Source: Planctomycetota bacterium (GTDB lineage: Bacteria; Planctomycetota; PUPC01; DSUN01). From it: a stretch of 9,641 nucleotides of DNA. Within the stretch, counting starts at the first letter, position 1, and each line of letters starts with the position of its first letter. The DNA lies in the NCBI GenBank assembly GCA_016872875.1, contig VGYW01000324.1, forward strand, positions 1 through 9,641. The letters run 5' to 3'. This document shows positions 1-6,637 of the stretch, piece after piece. A program made the position numbers and the translations under genes. Under the pieces are notes generated by a model that was not told where the DNA came from, searched no databases, and saw nothing but the letters and a program-made list of their open reading frames with translations.

Positions 1-36
1 TGAGGGGCAGACTCCGTAGCCGGACACAGGCCAAAG

Positions 37-94
37 AGAGATTCTTCGACTTCGGCCGCCAAGAGGCGGCCTTCGCTCAGAATGACAACTCTTT
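37..94. repeat. Dispersed-type repeat with central hairpin
   Basis: The pattern GATTCTTCGACTTCGGCC at 39-57 and CGCTCAGAATGACAAC at 74-91 resembles the 'ATTCTTCG...CGCTCAGAATGAC' element often seen scattered between genes in environmental bacterial genomes. That resemblance is from memory, not a search. Between the two halves lies a perfect stem-loop: GGCCGCC at 54-60, loop AAGA, GGCGGCC at 65-71. No coding frame with credible protein content crosses it. Confidence 0.5.
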
Positions 95-126
95 GGGGCT
101 TGCGCCGGGGAAAGTAGCGTTGTCGT

Positions 127-285
127 GCTAGGGCACCCTCGCCCGCCACCGCATCCACTGGCTACGTCCTCTGCGAGCTCTTCTTCGCCGAGCTCGACGG
201 CCCCGCCCTCACCCGCCACCGCGCCGAAGTCTGCCTGCCCGGCATGGGCCAGGGCAGCGTCCCCAGGCTCGTCTTCCACCCGTAG
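127..285 (+). pseudogene. Tail of an eroded or truncated coding region (unidentified)
   Basis: From about 160 the frame reads like a genuine protein C-terminus: codons end mostly in G or C and give GYVLCELFFAELDG..., ending ...PRLVFHP at the TAG at 283-285. Upstream the frame closes at a TAG at 115-117, and the sequence before 120 is repeat-like, so only about 50 codons remain and no credible start is visible. I do not recognise the family. It may be the 3' remnant of a gene cut by the repeat at 37-94, or a coincidental open stretch. Codon use favours the remnant. No function is assigned. Confidence 0.35.
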
Positions 286-296
286 TTGCTCTGGTT

Positions 297-408
297 GCGA
301 AGCTCCTGCTTCAATCTCCTTGCGGCAGGAGCCGCAGCACCCCCGTTGCGAAGCCGGAGCTTCGCAACGAGAACACCCAGCCGAACCTTCGGGGGCTTGG
401 CCCCCGAA
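297..408. repeat. Cluster of three short palindromes
   Basis: Three perfect hairpins follow one another. TGCGGC/GCCGCA is at 321-326 and 331-336 with loop AGGA. GTTGCGAAGC/GCTTCGCAAC is at 345-354 and 359-368 with loop CGGA. TTCGGGGGC/GCCCCCGAA is at 388-396 and 400-408 with loop TTG. A half-copy of the second (GTTGCGAAGCTCCTGCTTC) sits just upstream at about 295-313. None is followed by a T-run, so they look like dispersed palindromic repeats and not intrinsic terminators. No credible protein is encoded across them. Confidence 0.6.
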
Positions 409-534
409 CCCCCAGGATTTATCGCTTTACAGCCGCCGGCACCCTTGATAGAATTGAGTTGCTGGCGCGCAGGATAGGGCTCCGGTGGGAACCGAGCCGA
501 AGGGCCAGGCCCGAGCGCCGTGGCAGTGCCATCA

Positions 535-581
535 CGGCACAGGCGGCGCTCTCAGGGGCGCCGCCTGCACTGCTTGTGCCG
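535..581. repeat. Nested inverted repeat (two-part hairpin)
   Basis: An inner stem AGGCGGCGC (541-549) pairs with GCGCCGCCT (558-566) across an 8-base loop. An outer stem CGGCACA (535-541) pairs with TGTGCCG (575-581). The total footprint is about 47 bases of high GC. It belongs to the same hairpin-rich, non-coding stretch as 297-408 and has no T-run after it. Confidence 0.5.
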
Positions 582-609
582 GTGGCCCGAATGCGGTAAA
601 TCCCAGGGG

Positions 610-633
610 GTCTGGGGGATGGGTCCCCCAGAC
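610..633. repeat. 10-bp palindrome with 4-base loop
   Basis: GTCTGGGGGA (610-619) pairs perfectly with TCCCCCAGAC (624-633) across loop TGGG. It has the same G-run/C-run style as the hairpin at 388-408. It lies exactly where protein-like codon use begins for the gene tail at 628-726, so it may mark the point where that gene was interrupted. Confidence 0.5.
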
Positions 634-726
634 TTCCACGCCCGCACCCTCGACCGCATTGACGCCCTCATCCAGGGCGAGCACGAGGCCAAGCAAATCC
701 TCTCCGTCGAGGTCATCAGCGCCTGA
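628..726 (+). pseudogene. C-terminal remnant of an unidentified gene
   Basis: This frame has strong coding character (nearly every codon ends in G or C). It reads PDFHARTLDRIDALIQGEHE..., ending ILSVEVISA at the TGA at 724-726. Upstream the same frame stays open to a GTG at 520, but there it runs through palindromic repeats and yields arginine-rich, unconvincing protein, so I mark only the protein-like end. The family is not recognised. The stop lies 13 bases before the ATG at 740, and the GAGG that may serve that gene overlaps the stop (725-728). That spacing suggests the two were once co-transcribed. Confidence 0.4.
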
Positions 727-739
727 GGATGAGCTACTG

Positions 740-1930
740 ATGCCAGGGATGCGAGACAGGAATCTGCGGAGTGGCGATCTTCACGAAGAGCTTGGTATCT
801 TCCTGCTGAAGGCGGTCGCCCTCGTCGCCCCTGTGCCTCGACAGGAAGACGTGGGCAATGACGTCTTCGCGACGCTGATCAGGCCCGAGGGGACCAGGCG
901 GCTGATACCCGACCTCTCCTTCCTGGTCCAACTGAAGTCGGCCTCCGTTACCTCAGTGAGCTATAGAACCCCTGACGAAATGGCCTGGATCACTGCTCTG
1001 GACTCTCCTCTTTTCGTCGGTCGCGTAGACCTCGCGCAGGCCAAGATCGAGCTGTTTACCACACTGAGGCTGCATCAAGTGCTTCTGGAGAACACCTACG
1101 ACGGGATCGAATTGCTGCTTGACAGGGAGACAGAAACGCCGACAACACAGAAGTTAAGGCGCGGCAACATCGGCCCACCCATCCATGTGTGGTCGATGGC
1201 CCACGTTGCGGAGCCGGGTTTCCTGACGAGATCATACGAGGTGCTTCGGCCGCACGTTGATGCCCTTCGCCAAAATCGCCTGTTGCGCGGAATCCAGTTG
1301 CACAGGTGCTTGCGATGGGAGACGGGCCAGCCTCCTACCGACGGGGGCATGATGATGCTGGTCTCCCCTCAGAACGACATTGCCGATACCATACGGGAGA
1401 TGTCCCCTCATGTGTGCCGGCTGTTGATGGAACTGCAACACCGCAAGAGGTATGGCGACTTCCCTGTCTTGTTAGCATTCATTGACCTCATGCGACGATG
1501 GGGAGCCGACCCCGATCCAGACGGAATCCTGCGCACGATGGTGGGCAGCACGGCGCAAGGGCTGGACATCTCGGTGGAGGACGCGATCCGCATCCGCTAC
1601 GCGTTCCAGCCGCCTAGGTCGTCGCTGGATTTGAGCTACCTTCCTGTCACCGATGAAGCTCTGGCGGTGATCCCGGATACAGTGACCGCACTGGGCCTTG
1701 TGAACGCCCCAGTCACGGATGCGGGCATCAGGCACCTACTCAGGCTCACCGGCCTAACGCGGCTCAATGTTGCCGGGACACAGATCACGGACGAAGGCTT
1801 GGTGGCGTTGGGCGGGTTACAAAGGCTAGAATGGGTCTGCGTGAACCGGACCCAGGTCACGGGCGCAGGCGTGGACCGGATGAGAGCAGCTCGCCCCGAT
1901 GTTCAAGTGGTACTCGGGTCCGAGCCCTGA
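740..1930 (+). CDS. PD-(D/E)XK-like (DUF4365-like) domain protein with C-terminal leucine-rich repeats
   Basis: The product is 396 aa. Residues 12-115 resemble the DUF4365 group of PD-(D/E)XK nuclease-fold proteins: an early E16/E17, then DVGND (37-41), a strand ending FLVQLKS (61-67), and the hydrophobic PLFVGRVD segment (90-97) where such domains carry a last strand. The candidate active site is E16 or E17, D41 and Q64-x-K66. The middle (about 120-290) is unrecognised and alpha-rich. Residues 296-392 form about four leucine-rich repeats of the TQITDEGLVAL type common in planctomycetes. I chose ATG 740 because GAGG lies at 725-728 and the nuclease-like domain begins right after; ATG 749 is possible, and the frame upstream of 740 is low-quality protein. 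One 60-base line in this gene (1081-1140) is 55% GC against 68% for a line of the next gene, which suggests acquisition. DNA or RNA cleavage with the LRR as a sensing surface is inference. Confidence 0.7.
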   Translation: MPGMRDRNLRSGDLHEELGIFLLKAVALVAPVPRQEDVGNDVFATLIRPEGTRRLIPDLSFLVQLKSASVTSVSYRTPDEMAWITALDSPLFVGRVDLAQAKIELFTTLRLHQVLLENTYDGIELLLDRETETPTTQKLRRGNIGPPIHVWSMAHVAEPGFLTRSYEVLRPHVDALRQNRLLRGIQLHRCLRWETGQPPTDGGMMMLVSPQNDIADTIREMSPHVCRLLMELQHRKRYGDFPVLLAFIDLMRRWGADPDPDGILRTMVGSTAQGLDISVEDAIRIRYAFQPPRSSLDLSYLPVTDEALAVIPDTVTALGLVNAPVTDAGIRHLLRLTGLTRLNVAGTQITDEGLVALGGLQRLEWVCVNRTQVTGAGVDRMRAARPDVQVVLGSEP

Positions 1931-1955
1931 ATTGCGGCGAGTTACGGGTGGGTTT

Positions 1956-1960
1956 AGGAG
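1956..1960 (+). promoter_or_regulatory. Shine-Dalgarno for the MttB-family gene
   Basis: AGGAG sits six bases before the ATG at 1967, which fixes the start. The gap from the LRR-gene stop is only 36 bases and contains no hairpin, so read-through transcription from 740-1930 is likely. Confidence 0.75.
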
Positions 1961-1966
1961 ACCAGA

Positions 1967-3433
1967 ATGAGGCCACGATTCAGCCTGCTGAGCGACGAAT
2001 TGATCCGCAGGATTCTCGACGAGGCGTTCCTCCTCCTTGAAACCAAAGGGATCAATCTCCATCACGATAGCCTGCTCGCCCGCTTCGCCGACCTCGGCTG
2101 CCGAACCGATCGGGCGAAGGAGTGGGTGTGGTTGCCGCGCGAACTGGTGGAACGCTGCATCCTGTCGTGCCCGCGACAGGTCAAGCTCTGGGACATCGCG
2201 GGCACTCGCTTCTGCGACTTGTCGGGCGACAAGGTGCACTTCACGCCGGGCTCGACGGCGATCAAGGTGCTCGATTCGGAGACGCAGACGATGCGGGCCG
2301 CCACCGCCGCCGACATGGTGGCCTACGGCAAGCTCACGGAGCAGCTCGACGCGATTGACTACTCGGCGACGGCGATCACGCCGAGCGACGTGCCGAAGGA
2401 GATCGGCGACAGCATCCGCCTCCATGCCCTTCTGAAGACCACGAGCAAGCCCATCTGCACGGGGGCGTTCAGCGTCGCGGGCTTCGACGTTATGACGGAG
2501 CTCCAGCTCGCGGTCCGCGGCACCCGCGAGGCGCTGCGGGCGAAGCCGTTCGCCTTCTTCTCTGCCTGCCCAACGTCGCCGTTCAAGTGGAGCCGCGTGA
2601 CGGCGGACAACACGATGAAGGCGGCGGAGCTGGGCGTGCCGATCGAGTTCATCGCAATGCCCCTCGCGGGCCTCGTGGCGCCCATCTCCGTCCTCGGCTG
2701 CGTCATCCAGCACACGGTCGAGACCCTCAGCGGCATCGTCATTTCCCAGACCTCCGCCCCTGGCGCGCCCATCCTCTACGGCGGCTCGCCGGGCGTCTTC
2801 GACATGCGCAGCATGGCCGCCTCCATCTGCGCCGTCGAGGCCCAGATGATGGACTGCGCCTACGCGGAGGTCGGCAAGCACCTCGGCCTGCCCACCCAGG
2901 CATACATCGGGATGAGCGACAGCAAGGCGCTCGACGCCCAGGCCGGCTTCGAGAGCGGCACGGGCTACTACCTGGCCGCGCTCGCCGGCATCAACAGCGT
3001 GAGCGGCCCGGGCATGCACTACTTCGAGAGCTGCCAGTCCCCCGAGAAGACGGTCTTCGACGCCGAGCTGTGCCGTCTCGCCCGCCGCCTGGCCCAGGGC
3101 ATTGATGCCGATTCGCCCGATTCGACTCAATCGAATGAATCGATTGAGTCGAGGTTTGATCCAATCTTCGACGAGTTGCTCCGCGAGCAGAACTTGCTCA
3201 CCTCCGAGGACACGCTGAAGCACTTCCGCGCCGAGCACTGCATCCCCGGCCCCCTCATAGACCGCACCCAGCTCTCCTCGCCCACCCCCCTCTGGGAGCG
3301 TGCCCGAGCGGAAGTCCGCCGCCACCTCGCCGCCTACCGCCCCCCCGAGGTCCTCGCCCCCGCCCAGCTCCGCGACGTCGAGCGGGTCATGCGCTCCGCC
3401 GCGGGCGGCTTCCGGCTTGGAGCCATAGCCTGA
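1967..3433 (+). CDS. Trimethylamine methyltransferase (MttB) superfamily protein, non-pyrrolysine type
   Basis: The product is 488 aa, the usual length for the MttB family (TIM-barrel corrinoid methyltransferases). Family-type signatures include YGGSPGVFDMRS (271-282), GLPTQAYIGMSDSKALDAQAG (about 317-337) and the glycine-rich SVSGPGMHYFES (345-355). True trimethylamine MttB carries an in-frame amber codon read as pyrrolysine. This frame has none, which places it with the non-Pyl homologues; characterised ones (MtgB and relatives) demethylate quaternary amines such as glycine betaine and pass the methyl group to a corrinoid protein. The substrate cannot be read from sequence. No corrinoid protein, RamA-type activase or betaine transporter is in the window, so the partners must lie elsewhere. 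Residues 381-398 (IDADSPDSTQSNESIESR) are a polar linker encoded by a low-GC palindrome between the barrel and the C-terminal tail. Confidence 0.85.
   Translation: MRPRFSLLSDELIRRILDEAFLLLETKGINLHHDSLLARFADLGCRTDRAKEWVWLPRELVERCILSCPRQVKLWDIAGTRFCDLSGDKVHFTPGSTAIKVLDSETQTMRAATAADMVAYGKLTEQLDAIDYSATAITPSDVPKEIGDSIRLHALLKTTSKPICTGAFSVAGFDVMTELQLAVRGTREALRAKPFAFFSACPTSPFKWSRVTADNTMKAAELGVPIEFIAMPLAGLVAPISVLGCVIQHTVETLSGIVISQTSAPGAPILYGGSPGVFDMRSMAASICAVEAQMMDCAYAEVGKHLGLPTQAYIGMSDSKALDAQAGFESGTGYYLAALAGINSVSGPGMHYFESCQSPEKTVFDAELCRLARRLAQGIDADSPDSTQSNESIESRFDPIFDELLREQNLLTSEDTLKHFRAEHCIPGPLIDRTQLSSPTPLWERARAEVRRHLAAYRPPEVLAPAQLRDVERVMRSAAGGFRLGAIA
3122..3152 (+). repeat. 13-bp perfect inverted repeat inside the mttB-like gene
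   Basis: TCGACTCAATCGA (3122-3134) is the exact reverse complement of TCGATTGAGTCGA (3140-3152), with loop ATGAA. The AT-rich patch stands out in a gene with runs above 65% GC. The reading frame is kept: it encodes about residues 386-396, in a polar stretch outside recognisable MttB motifs. This is consistent with insertion of a small palindromic element in frame. Confidence 0.75.
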
Positions 3434-3437
3434 GCGG

Positions 3438-3480
3438 GGTTCACCACGGAGACACGCAGGGCACGGAGAAGAGGGGGAAG
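3438..3480. repeat. Degenerate CACGGAG-type repeat tract
   Basis: The sequence TTCACCACGGAGACACGCAG followed by GGCACGGAGAAGAGGGGGAAG is a degenerate array of C-A-C-G/A-G-A-G words. Related words in the same orientation occur beyond the defence operon at 8659-8698 and 8770-8812 (CACAGAG form). I know such tracts as common intergenic repeats in environmental bacterial genomes. No coding potential is apparent. Confidence 0.55.
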
Positions 3481-3486
3481 AGGGTA

Positions 3487-3604
3487 GGTAAAATGATTCA
3501 GGTGGTCCCTTTATGCGTCCTATCTTCCTCTTATCATTTTACCCGTAATCATTTTACCTTCACCTCTTCTCGCTTCCTATCATTTTGCCCGCAATCATTT
3601 TGCC
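3487..3604. repeat. ATCATTTT(A/G)CC tandem and inverted repeat array
   Basis: The 11-mer ATCATTTTACC occurs at 3533-3543 and 3548-3558, and its one-base variant ATCATTTTGCC at 3579-3589 and 3594-3604. Spacing is 15 bases within each pair and 46 bases between pairs. An inverted copy, GGTAAAATGAT, is at 3487-3497 and could pair with any of the four. Flanking CT-rich sequence (CCTCTTCTC) is also repeated. No protein in any frame looks real across it. Its position between convergent genes would allow a termination or messenger-end role, but no GC stem with a T-run is present. Confidence 0.75.
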
Positions 3605-3617
3605 TTCCTCTTCTCCT

Positions 3618-3683
3618 TCACACCGGCGCGATGCGGAACTGGCCGTCCACGAACGGCGGCACGACCGAGAGACGGCCCAGCTT
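3618..3683 (-). pseudogene. Short C-terminal gene remnant (unidentified)
   Basis: On the minus strand this frame reads KLGRLSVVPPFVDGQFRIAP then V and a TGA stop (3620-3618), with consistently G/C-ending codons as in the real genes here. Upstream (from about 3684) it runs straight into the GCGGAT-type repeat, so only about 21 codons survive. It looks like the 3' stump of a gene lost on the repeat side. The family is not recognised, and a chance open stretch is possible. Confidence 0.3.
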
Positions 3684-3715
3684 GACCGCGGATTGCGCTG
3701 ATGGGCGCGGATAGG
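3684..3715. repeat. GCGGAT-type dispersed repeat
   Basis: GACCGCGGATTGCGCTGATG followed by GGCGCGGATAGG is a chain of degenerate GCGGATT/GCTGATG/GCGGATA words. It resembles the 'ATCCGCGG' intergenic repeats I associate with environmental bacteria (memory, not a search). The rest of this spacer, 3716-3827, shows nothing I can name: no terminator for res and no promoter. Confidence 0.4.
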
Positions 3716-3827
3716 GACGCGAAGCCCGGCCCTCACGCAGAGGGGGATGAGAGAGCAGAGAAGATGGCGCCCGCGAAAGCTTGGCCCGCGCGGAGTCAAG
3801 GGCAGGCGAAGGGATAGCAGAGACTCA

Positions 3828-6221
3828 TTATCCCTGGATGGAAACGGCAGCCGAAAGCACACCTTGCAGTGATGCGGCCTTCTTCACGCCATCGTCAGGG
3901 ATCAACCTGTACTCCCAGTTGTTGCGCGTTCCCCTGGACATGGCGTCACACCATGCCCTGGCGGCAAGAGCCTTCGCAACCACATCGTCGTCCTGGAGGT
4001 CCCCGCGCGCCTTCACCTCCAGAACGAGGAAGTCATGGCCGCTGAGCTCAACGAGAAAATCGGGGTTGTAGCTGCCAGCTTTGTACGCTATCGGCATCTG
4101 GCCGGTGGGAGGGCGGACCCAGCGCACGACCTTTGCGTCATTGTCCAGGATGTCCGCCAACCACTTCTCCTGTTTGCTCTCGAACACGTTCCGCGTGAAG
4201 ATCGTCCGGCGGTAGCCCCCAATGATGTTGAGCCGCGCGTCATCGTCAAGCACAGCGTCCTTGTGCCTTTCTACCGAACCCTTTGGCACTGTGCGCCAGT
4301 AGGGGCGGAACTCGACTTTCTTGCTGGTCACGCGGTACACCACCCTGGTGGTCTCCTGCATCCGATGGCGAATCTGCTCGAGCATGTCCGCCGCCACCTT
4401 GCCCCGGTTCTTGAAAAGCACCTCCTGCTCGTCACCCGAAGCGATCTGAGCCTTTCGGATGTACGATCTGACCAGCTTCTGGAGCCGCGGCTTGTCCCGA
4501 ATGTCGAACTCTTCGGTTCGCTCCAGGAGAACCCGCACGAAGTAGTTGACAAGCGAGCCCTGGCACTGCTGCTTGACTGTGTCAAACGTCTCCTCCTCCA
4601 GGGTCGCCAGATCCGCGCCGATCAGGCTTAGGTCAAGGTCTTCAAGCCTCTCGAGGCTGAACTCCAGTTCCGTCAGATCCAGATCGTCTGATGTCTGGAA
4701 TCGGGGCGCAACCACAGGGATGACCATGCGGTACTCCGCCGCGGCGTCAGGGGACATCTCCCTTGATTCCGTCTTCCGGTCATCTGGCGGCGCCACCGCT
4801 ACATCCCAATCAGGGCTGGCCTTGACCTTCTCAATCACCGCGGAGTACCTGTCGTGTGAGACGATCTCCAACGTGTCTATGTAGGCGAGCTCTTCCCGCT
4901 CCGTGTCGCTGAGCCCGGGGTCCTGGCTTACCTGGCGGCCGAAGGGCAGCCGAAGGCCCCGCCCGATGGTTTGCGTCGTGAGGATGTCACTCACGGATGC
5001 CCTGAGGGGAATGATGGTGTAGACCGTGTTGACGTCCCACCCCTCCTTCAGCTTGTTCACGTGCAGGACGATCTCGATGTGGCTGTCCGTCTTCTCCAGG
5101 TCGAGGAGCTTCTGGATTTGCTCGTCGTCGCTGCCCTGGTGCACGGCGAGGACCTTGCCCCTGTATGCCCCGCCGAAGAAGGCATCCGATTGGACGTACT
5201 CGGCGATCCTCTCGATCTCCTTCTTCTCCTGGTCCTGCCTGGACGGCGGCGCGCAGATGAGCACCCGCGGTTTGACCAGGGGCAAGCCGCTGTTGCGGCA
5301 GTAGGTCTCCAACGCCACTTTCTTCTTCTCATGCACCTCAATGCCATCGCGCAGCTTGATGTCCTCGCGCTCCTCGGCCAGGCTGTCGTCATCGCGGCGC
5401 GCGACGATTCGGGCGCGCTTCACCAGCCCGCCGCCGTTCGGCCCCCCTTCGCGCATGGCGCGGCGGAGGGGGAATGTGTAGATGACATTGGGCGCCTTCG
5501 GCGTGGCCGTGAACTCCAGGCCCAGGATGGGCTTGAGTGCGTTGATCGCCTTGAGCGATTGCTCCGCTCGGATGTTGTGGCTCTCATCCATCAGGAGCAC
5601 CAAGTCAGGCTTCGTCCGCAACACGTCCGCGAAGCTCCCCCCGATCCCCTCGTGAAACCTGTGGAACCGGAACTCCACATCCGTCCGCTCGTTGAAGATC
5701 TTCTCGATGTTGAAGAGGTGCAGCGTCAGGTCGTCGCTGAACAGCTCGGGATACGCGCTCCGCTCGTAGTTGTCCCCGTCAATCAGGCGCGGCCGTGGAA
5801 AGCCCGGCAGGCCCTTGAACACGTACTTCGGCGACGCCGGGTCGAAGTCCTCCACCCGGTGCTTGTTGTAGATGGTCTGGCCTTTGGACAGGATGAAGAA
5901 GTTCTTGAACCCCTTGGTCTGATAGAGGTAGGCGATGCAGGCGCCCATGAGGCGCGTCTTGCCCCCGCCCGTGGCGATGGCGAAGCAGAATGACGGGAAC
6001 TCGGTGCCCACCTGCGGGTTCATCTCTTCCGGGAAACTGAACGTCTTCTGCCAAGCATAGGGGGCGCCGGGCTCGGCGACCATCATCTCCGACAGGGTCT
6101 TTTTCTTGGATATGCCGCGGCCGATGGGGGAAGTGCTTAGGATGTTGTGCAGAACGGCCAACGCCTCGCGCTGGGGCAGCCAGAGCTGCATGTCCCGGAC
6201 AAGGTCGTCCACCACGCTCAT
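3828..6221 (-). CDS. Type III restriction enzyme, Res subunit (SF2 helicase/translocase plus PD-(D/E)XK nuclease)
   Basis: The product is 797 aa and acts with Mod as the ATP-dependent restriction subunit. Helicase motifs appear in order: Walker A ATGGGKT (83-89), DESH box (212-215), TATP (238-241), EGWD (393-396) and QTIGRGLR (417-424). The C-terminal nuclease shows the type III pattern YNPD (718-721) and LEVK (734-737), so D721, E735 and K737 are the predicted catalytic residues. All key positions are intact, so it should be active. It is somewhat shorter than classic type III Res proteins (roughly 900-1000 aa). The start is ATG 6221: AGGAGG at 6229-6234 lies seven bases upstream, the ATG overlaps the PIN-gene stop as ATGA, and the longer frame above it only reads through the PIN gene. 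It is the last gene of the mod-PIN-res operon, and no clear terminator follows the TAA at 3830-3828. Confidence 0.92.
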   Translation of the reverse strand: MSVVDDLVRDMQLWLPQREALAVLHNILSTSPIGRGISKKKTLSEMMVAEPGAPYAWQKTFSFPEEMNPQVGTEFPSFCFAIATGGGKTRLMGACIAYLYQTKGFKNFFILSKGQTIYNKHRVEDFDPASPKYVFKGLPGFPRPRLIDGDNYERSAYPELFSDDLTLHLFNIEKIFNERTDVEFRFHRFHEGIGGSFADVLRTKPDLVLLMDESHNIRAEQSLKAINALKPILGLEFTATPKAPNVIYTFPLRRAMREGGPNGGGLVKRARIVARRDDDSLAEEREDIKLRDGIEVHEKKKVALETYCRNSGLPLVKPRVLICAPPSRQDQEKKEIERIAEYVQSDAFFGGAYRGKVLAVHQGSDDEQIQKLLDLEKTDSHIEIVLHVNKLKEGWDVNTVYTIIPLRASVSDILTTQTIGRGLRLPFGRQVSQDPGLSDTEREELAYIDTLEIVSHDRYSAVIEKVKASPDWDVAVAPPDDRKTESREMSPDAAAEYRMVIPVVAPRFQTSDDLDLTELEFSLERLEDLDLSLIGADLATLEEETFDTVKQQCQGSLVNYFVRVLLERTEEFDIRDKPRLQKLVRSYIRKAQIASGDEQEVLFKNRGKVAADMLEQIRHRMQETTRVVYRVTSKKVEFRPYWRTVPKGSVERHKDAVLDDDARLNIIGGYRRTIFTRNVFESKQEKWLADILDNDAKVVRWVRPPTGQMPIAYKAGSYNPDFLVELSGHDFLVLEVKARGDLQDDDVVAKALAARAWCDAMSRGTRNNWEYRLIPDDGVKKAASLQGVLSAAVSIQG

Positions 6222-6637
6222 TTCGCCCCCTCCTCCCTCAGGAGCGCGCGGAAGCCCGCCTGCTCGAAGTGCCGGTCGTTCGTCAACGCCTCGGTCAGCT
6301 CCTCGGCGCGCATGACCGCGAACGACATGGTGTCCACCCACGACCAGCTCTTGTCCAGGCCGCGCTTATACATCTCCCATCCCTGGGCCAGCAGTTCGCG
6401 GGTCGTGGGCACCACGGTGGCCGTCTGGCGGATCTCATCAATGAAGGCCACTGCGTGGCTTCGGAACCTGGGCCGCGCCAGCGCGCTGGCCACCTCCACC
6501 AACACCTCCTCGGTGGTCAGGAGCGCGATGCCGCCCGCCTCGATCTCGTCGGCGTAGGCAACGGCCTTGTCGTGGAGCGCATCGTCCTCATTCGCCAGGG
6601 CGACGATGTACGACGTGTCTACGAACCACCACTTCAT
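6218..6637 (-). CDS. VapC-like PIN-domain nuclease inserted between mod and res
   Basis: The product is 139 aa, the normal size of a single-domain PIN toxin. It opens with FVDTSYIVAL (D7 is the first metal ligand). The other acidic positions expected of PIN ribonucleases are present: E43/E44 in TTEEVLVEVASAL, D95 and D102 in LDKSWSWVDTMSFAVM, and D121 in LTNDRHFEQAGF. An active Mg-dependent ribonuclease is therefore expected, although no target can be read. It has no strong Shine-Dalgarno of its own (AAGGGCGG upstream). Its ATG overlaps the mod stop as ATGA and its stop overlaps the res start the same way, so it is translated by coupling within the operon. There is no separate VapB gene before it; the C-terminal tail of Mod is the best antitoxin candidate. 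A housekeeping RNase role is less likely given the setting. Confidence 0.88.
   Translation of the reverse strand: MKWWFVDTSYIVALANEDDALHDKAVAYADEIEAGGIALLTTEEVLVEVASALARPRFRSHAVAFIDEIRQTATVVPTTRELLAQGWEMYKRGLDKSWSWVDTMSFAVMRAEELTEALTNDRHFEQAGFRALLREEGAK

Noticed and set aside
388..408. Intrinsic terminator at the GGGGGC/GCCCCC hairpin
   Set aside because: The stem is strong, but no T-run follows on either strand, and similar G-run hairpins recur nearby, so a repeat is the better reading.
446..476. Possible promoter TTGATA ... GGATAG before the LRR gene
   Set aside because: Spacing between the boxes is about 20 bases and neither the -10 match nor the position (over 250 bases from the start) is convincing.
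485..739. 85-residue N-terminal extension of the LRR protein
   Set aside because: It reads through palindromes and through a differently framed gene tail, giving Ser/Pro/Thr-rich junk. ATG 740 has a plausible ribosome site and begins recognisable domain sequence.
1826..3325. Long 499-codon open frame on the minus strand opposite the mttB-like gene
   Set aside because: It is an antisense shadow of GC-rich coding sequence: the product is repetitive in Arg, Ala, Gly and Asp with no motif, while the plus strand encodes a clear MttB-family protein.
3487..3604. CRISPR array
   Set aside because: The repeated word is only 11 bases, spacers are 4 to about 35 bases and partly repeated themselves, and there are no cas genes.
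4971..5993. 340-codon plus-strand open frame opposite res
   Set aside because: Its product is low-complexity Leu/Val/Arg/Asp-rich and lies wholly antisense to conserved helicase motifs, so it is a shadow frame.
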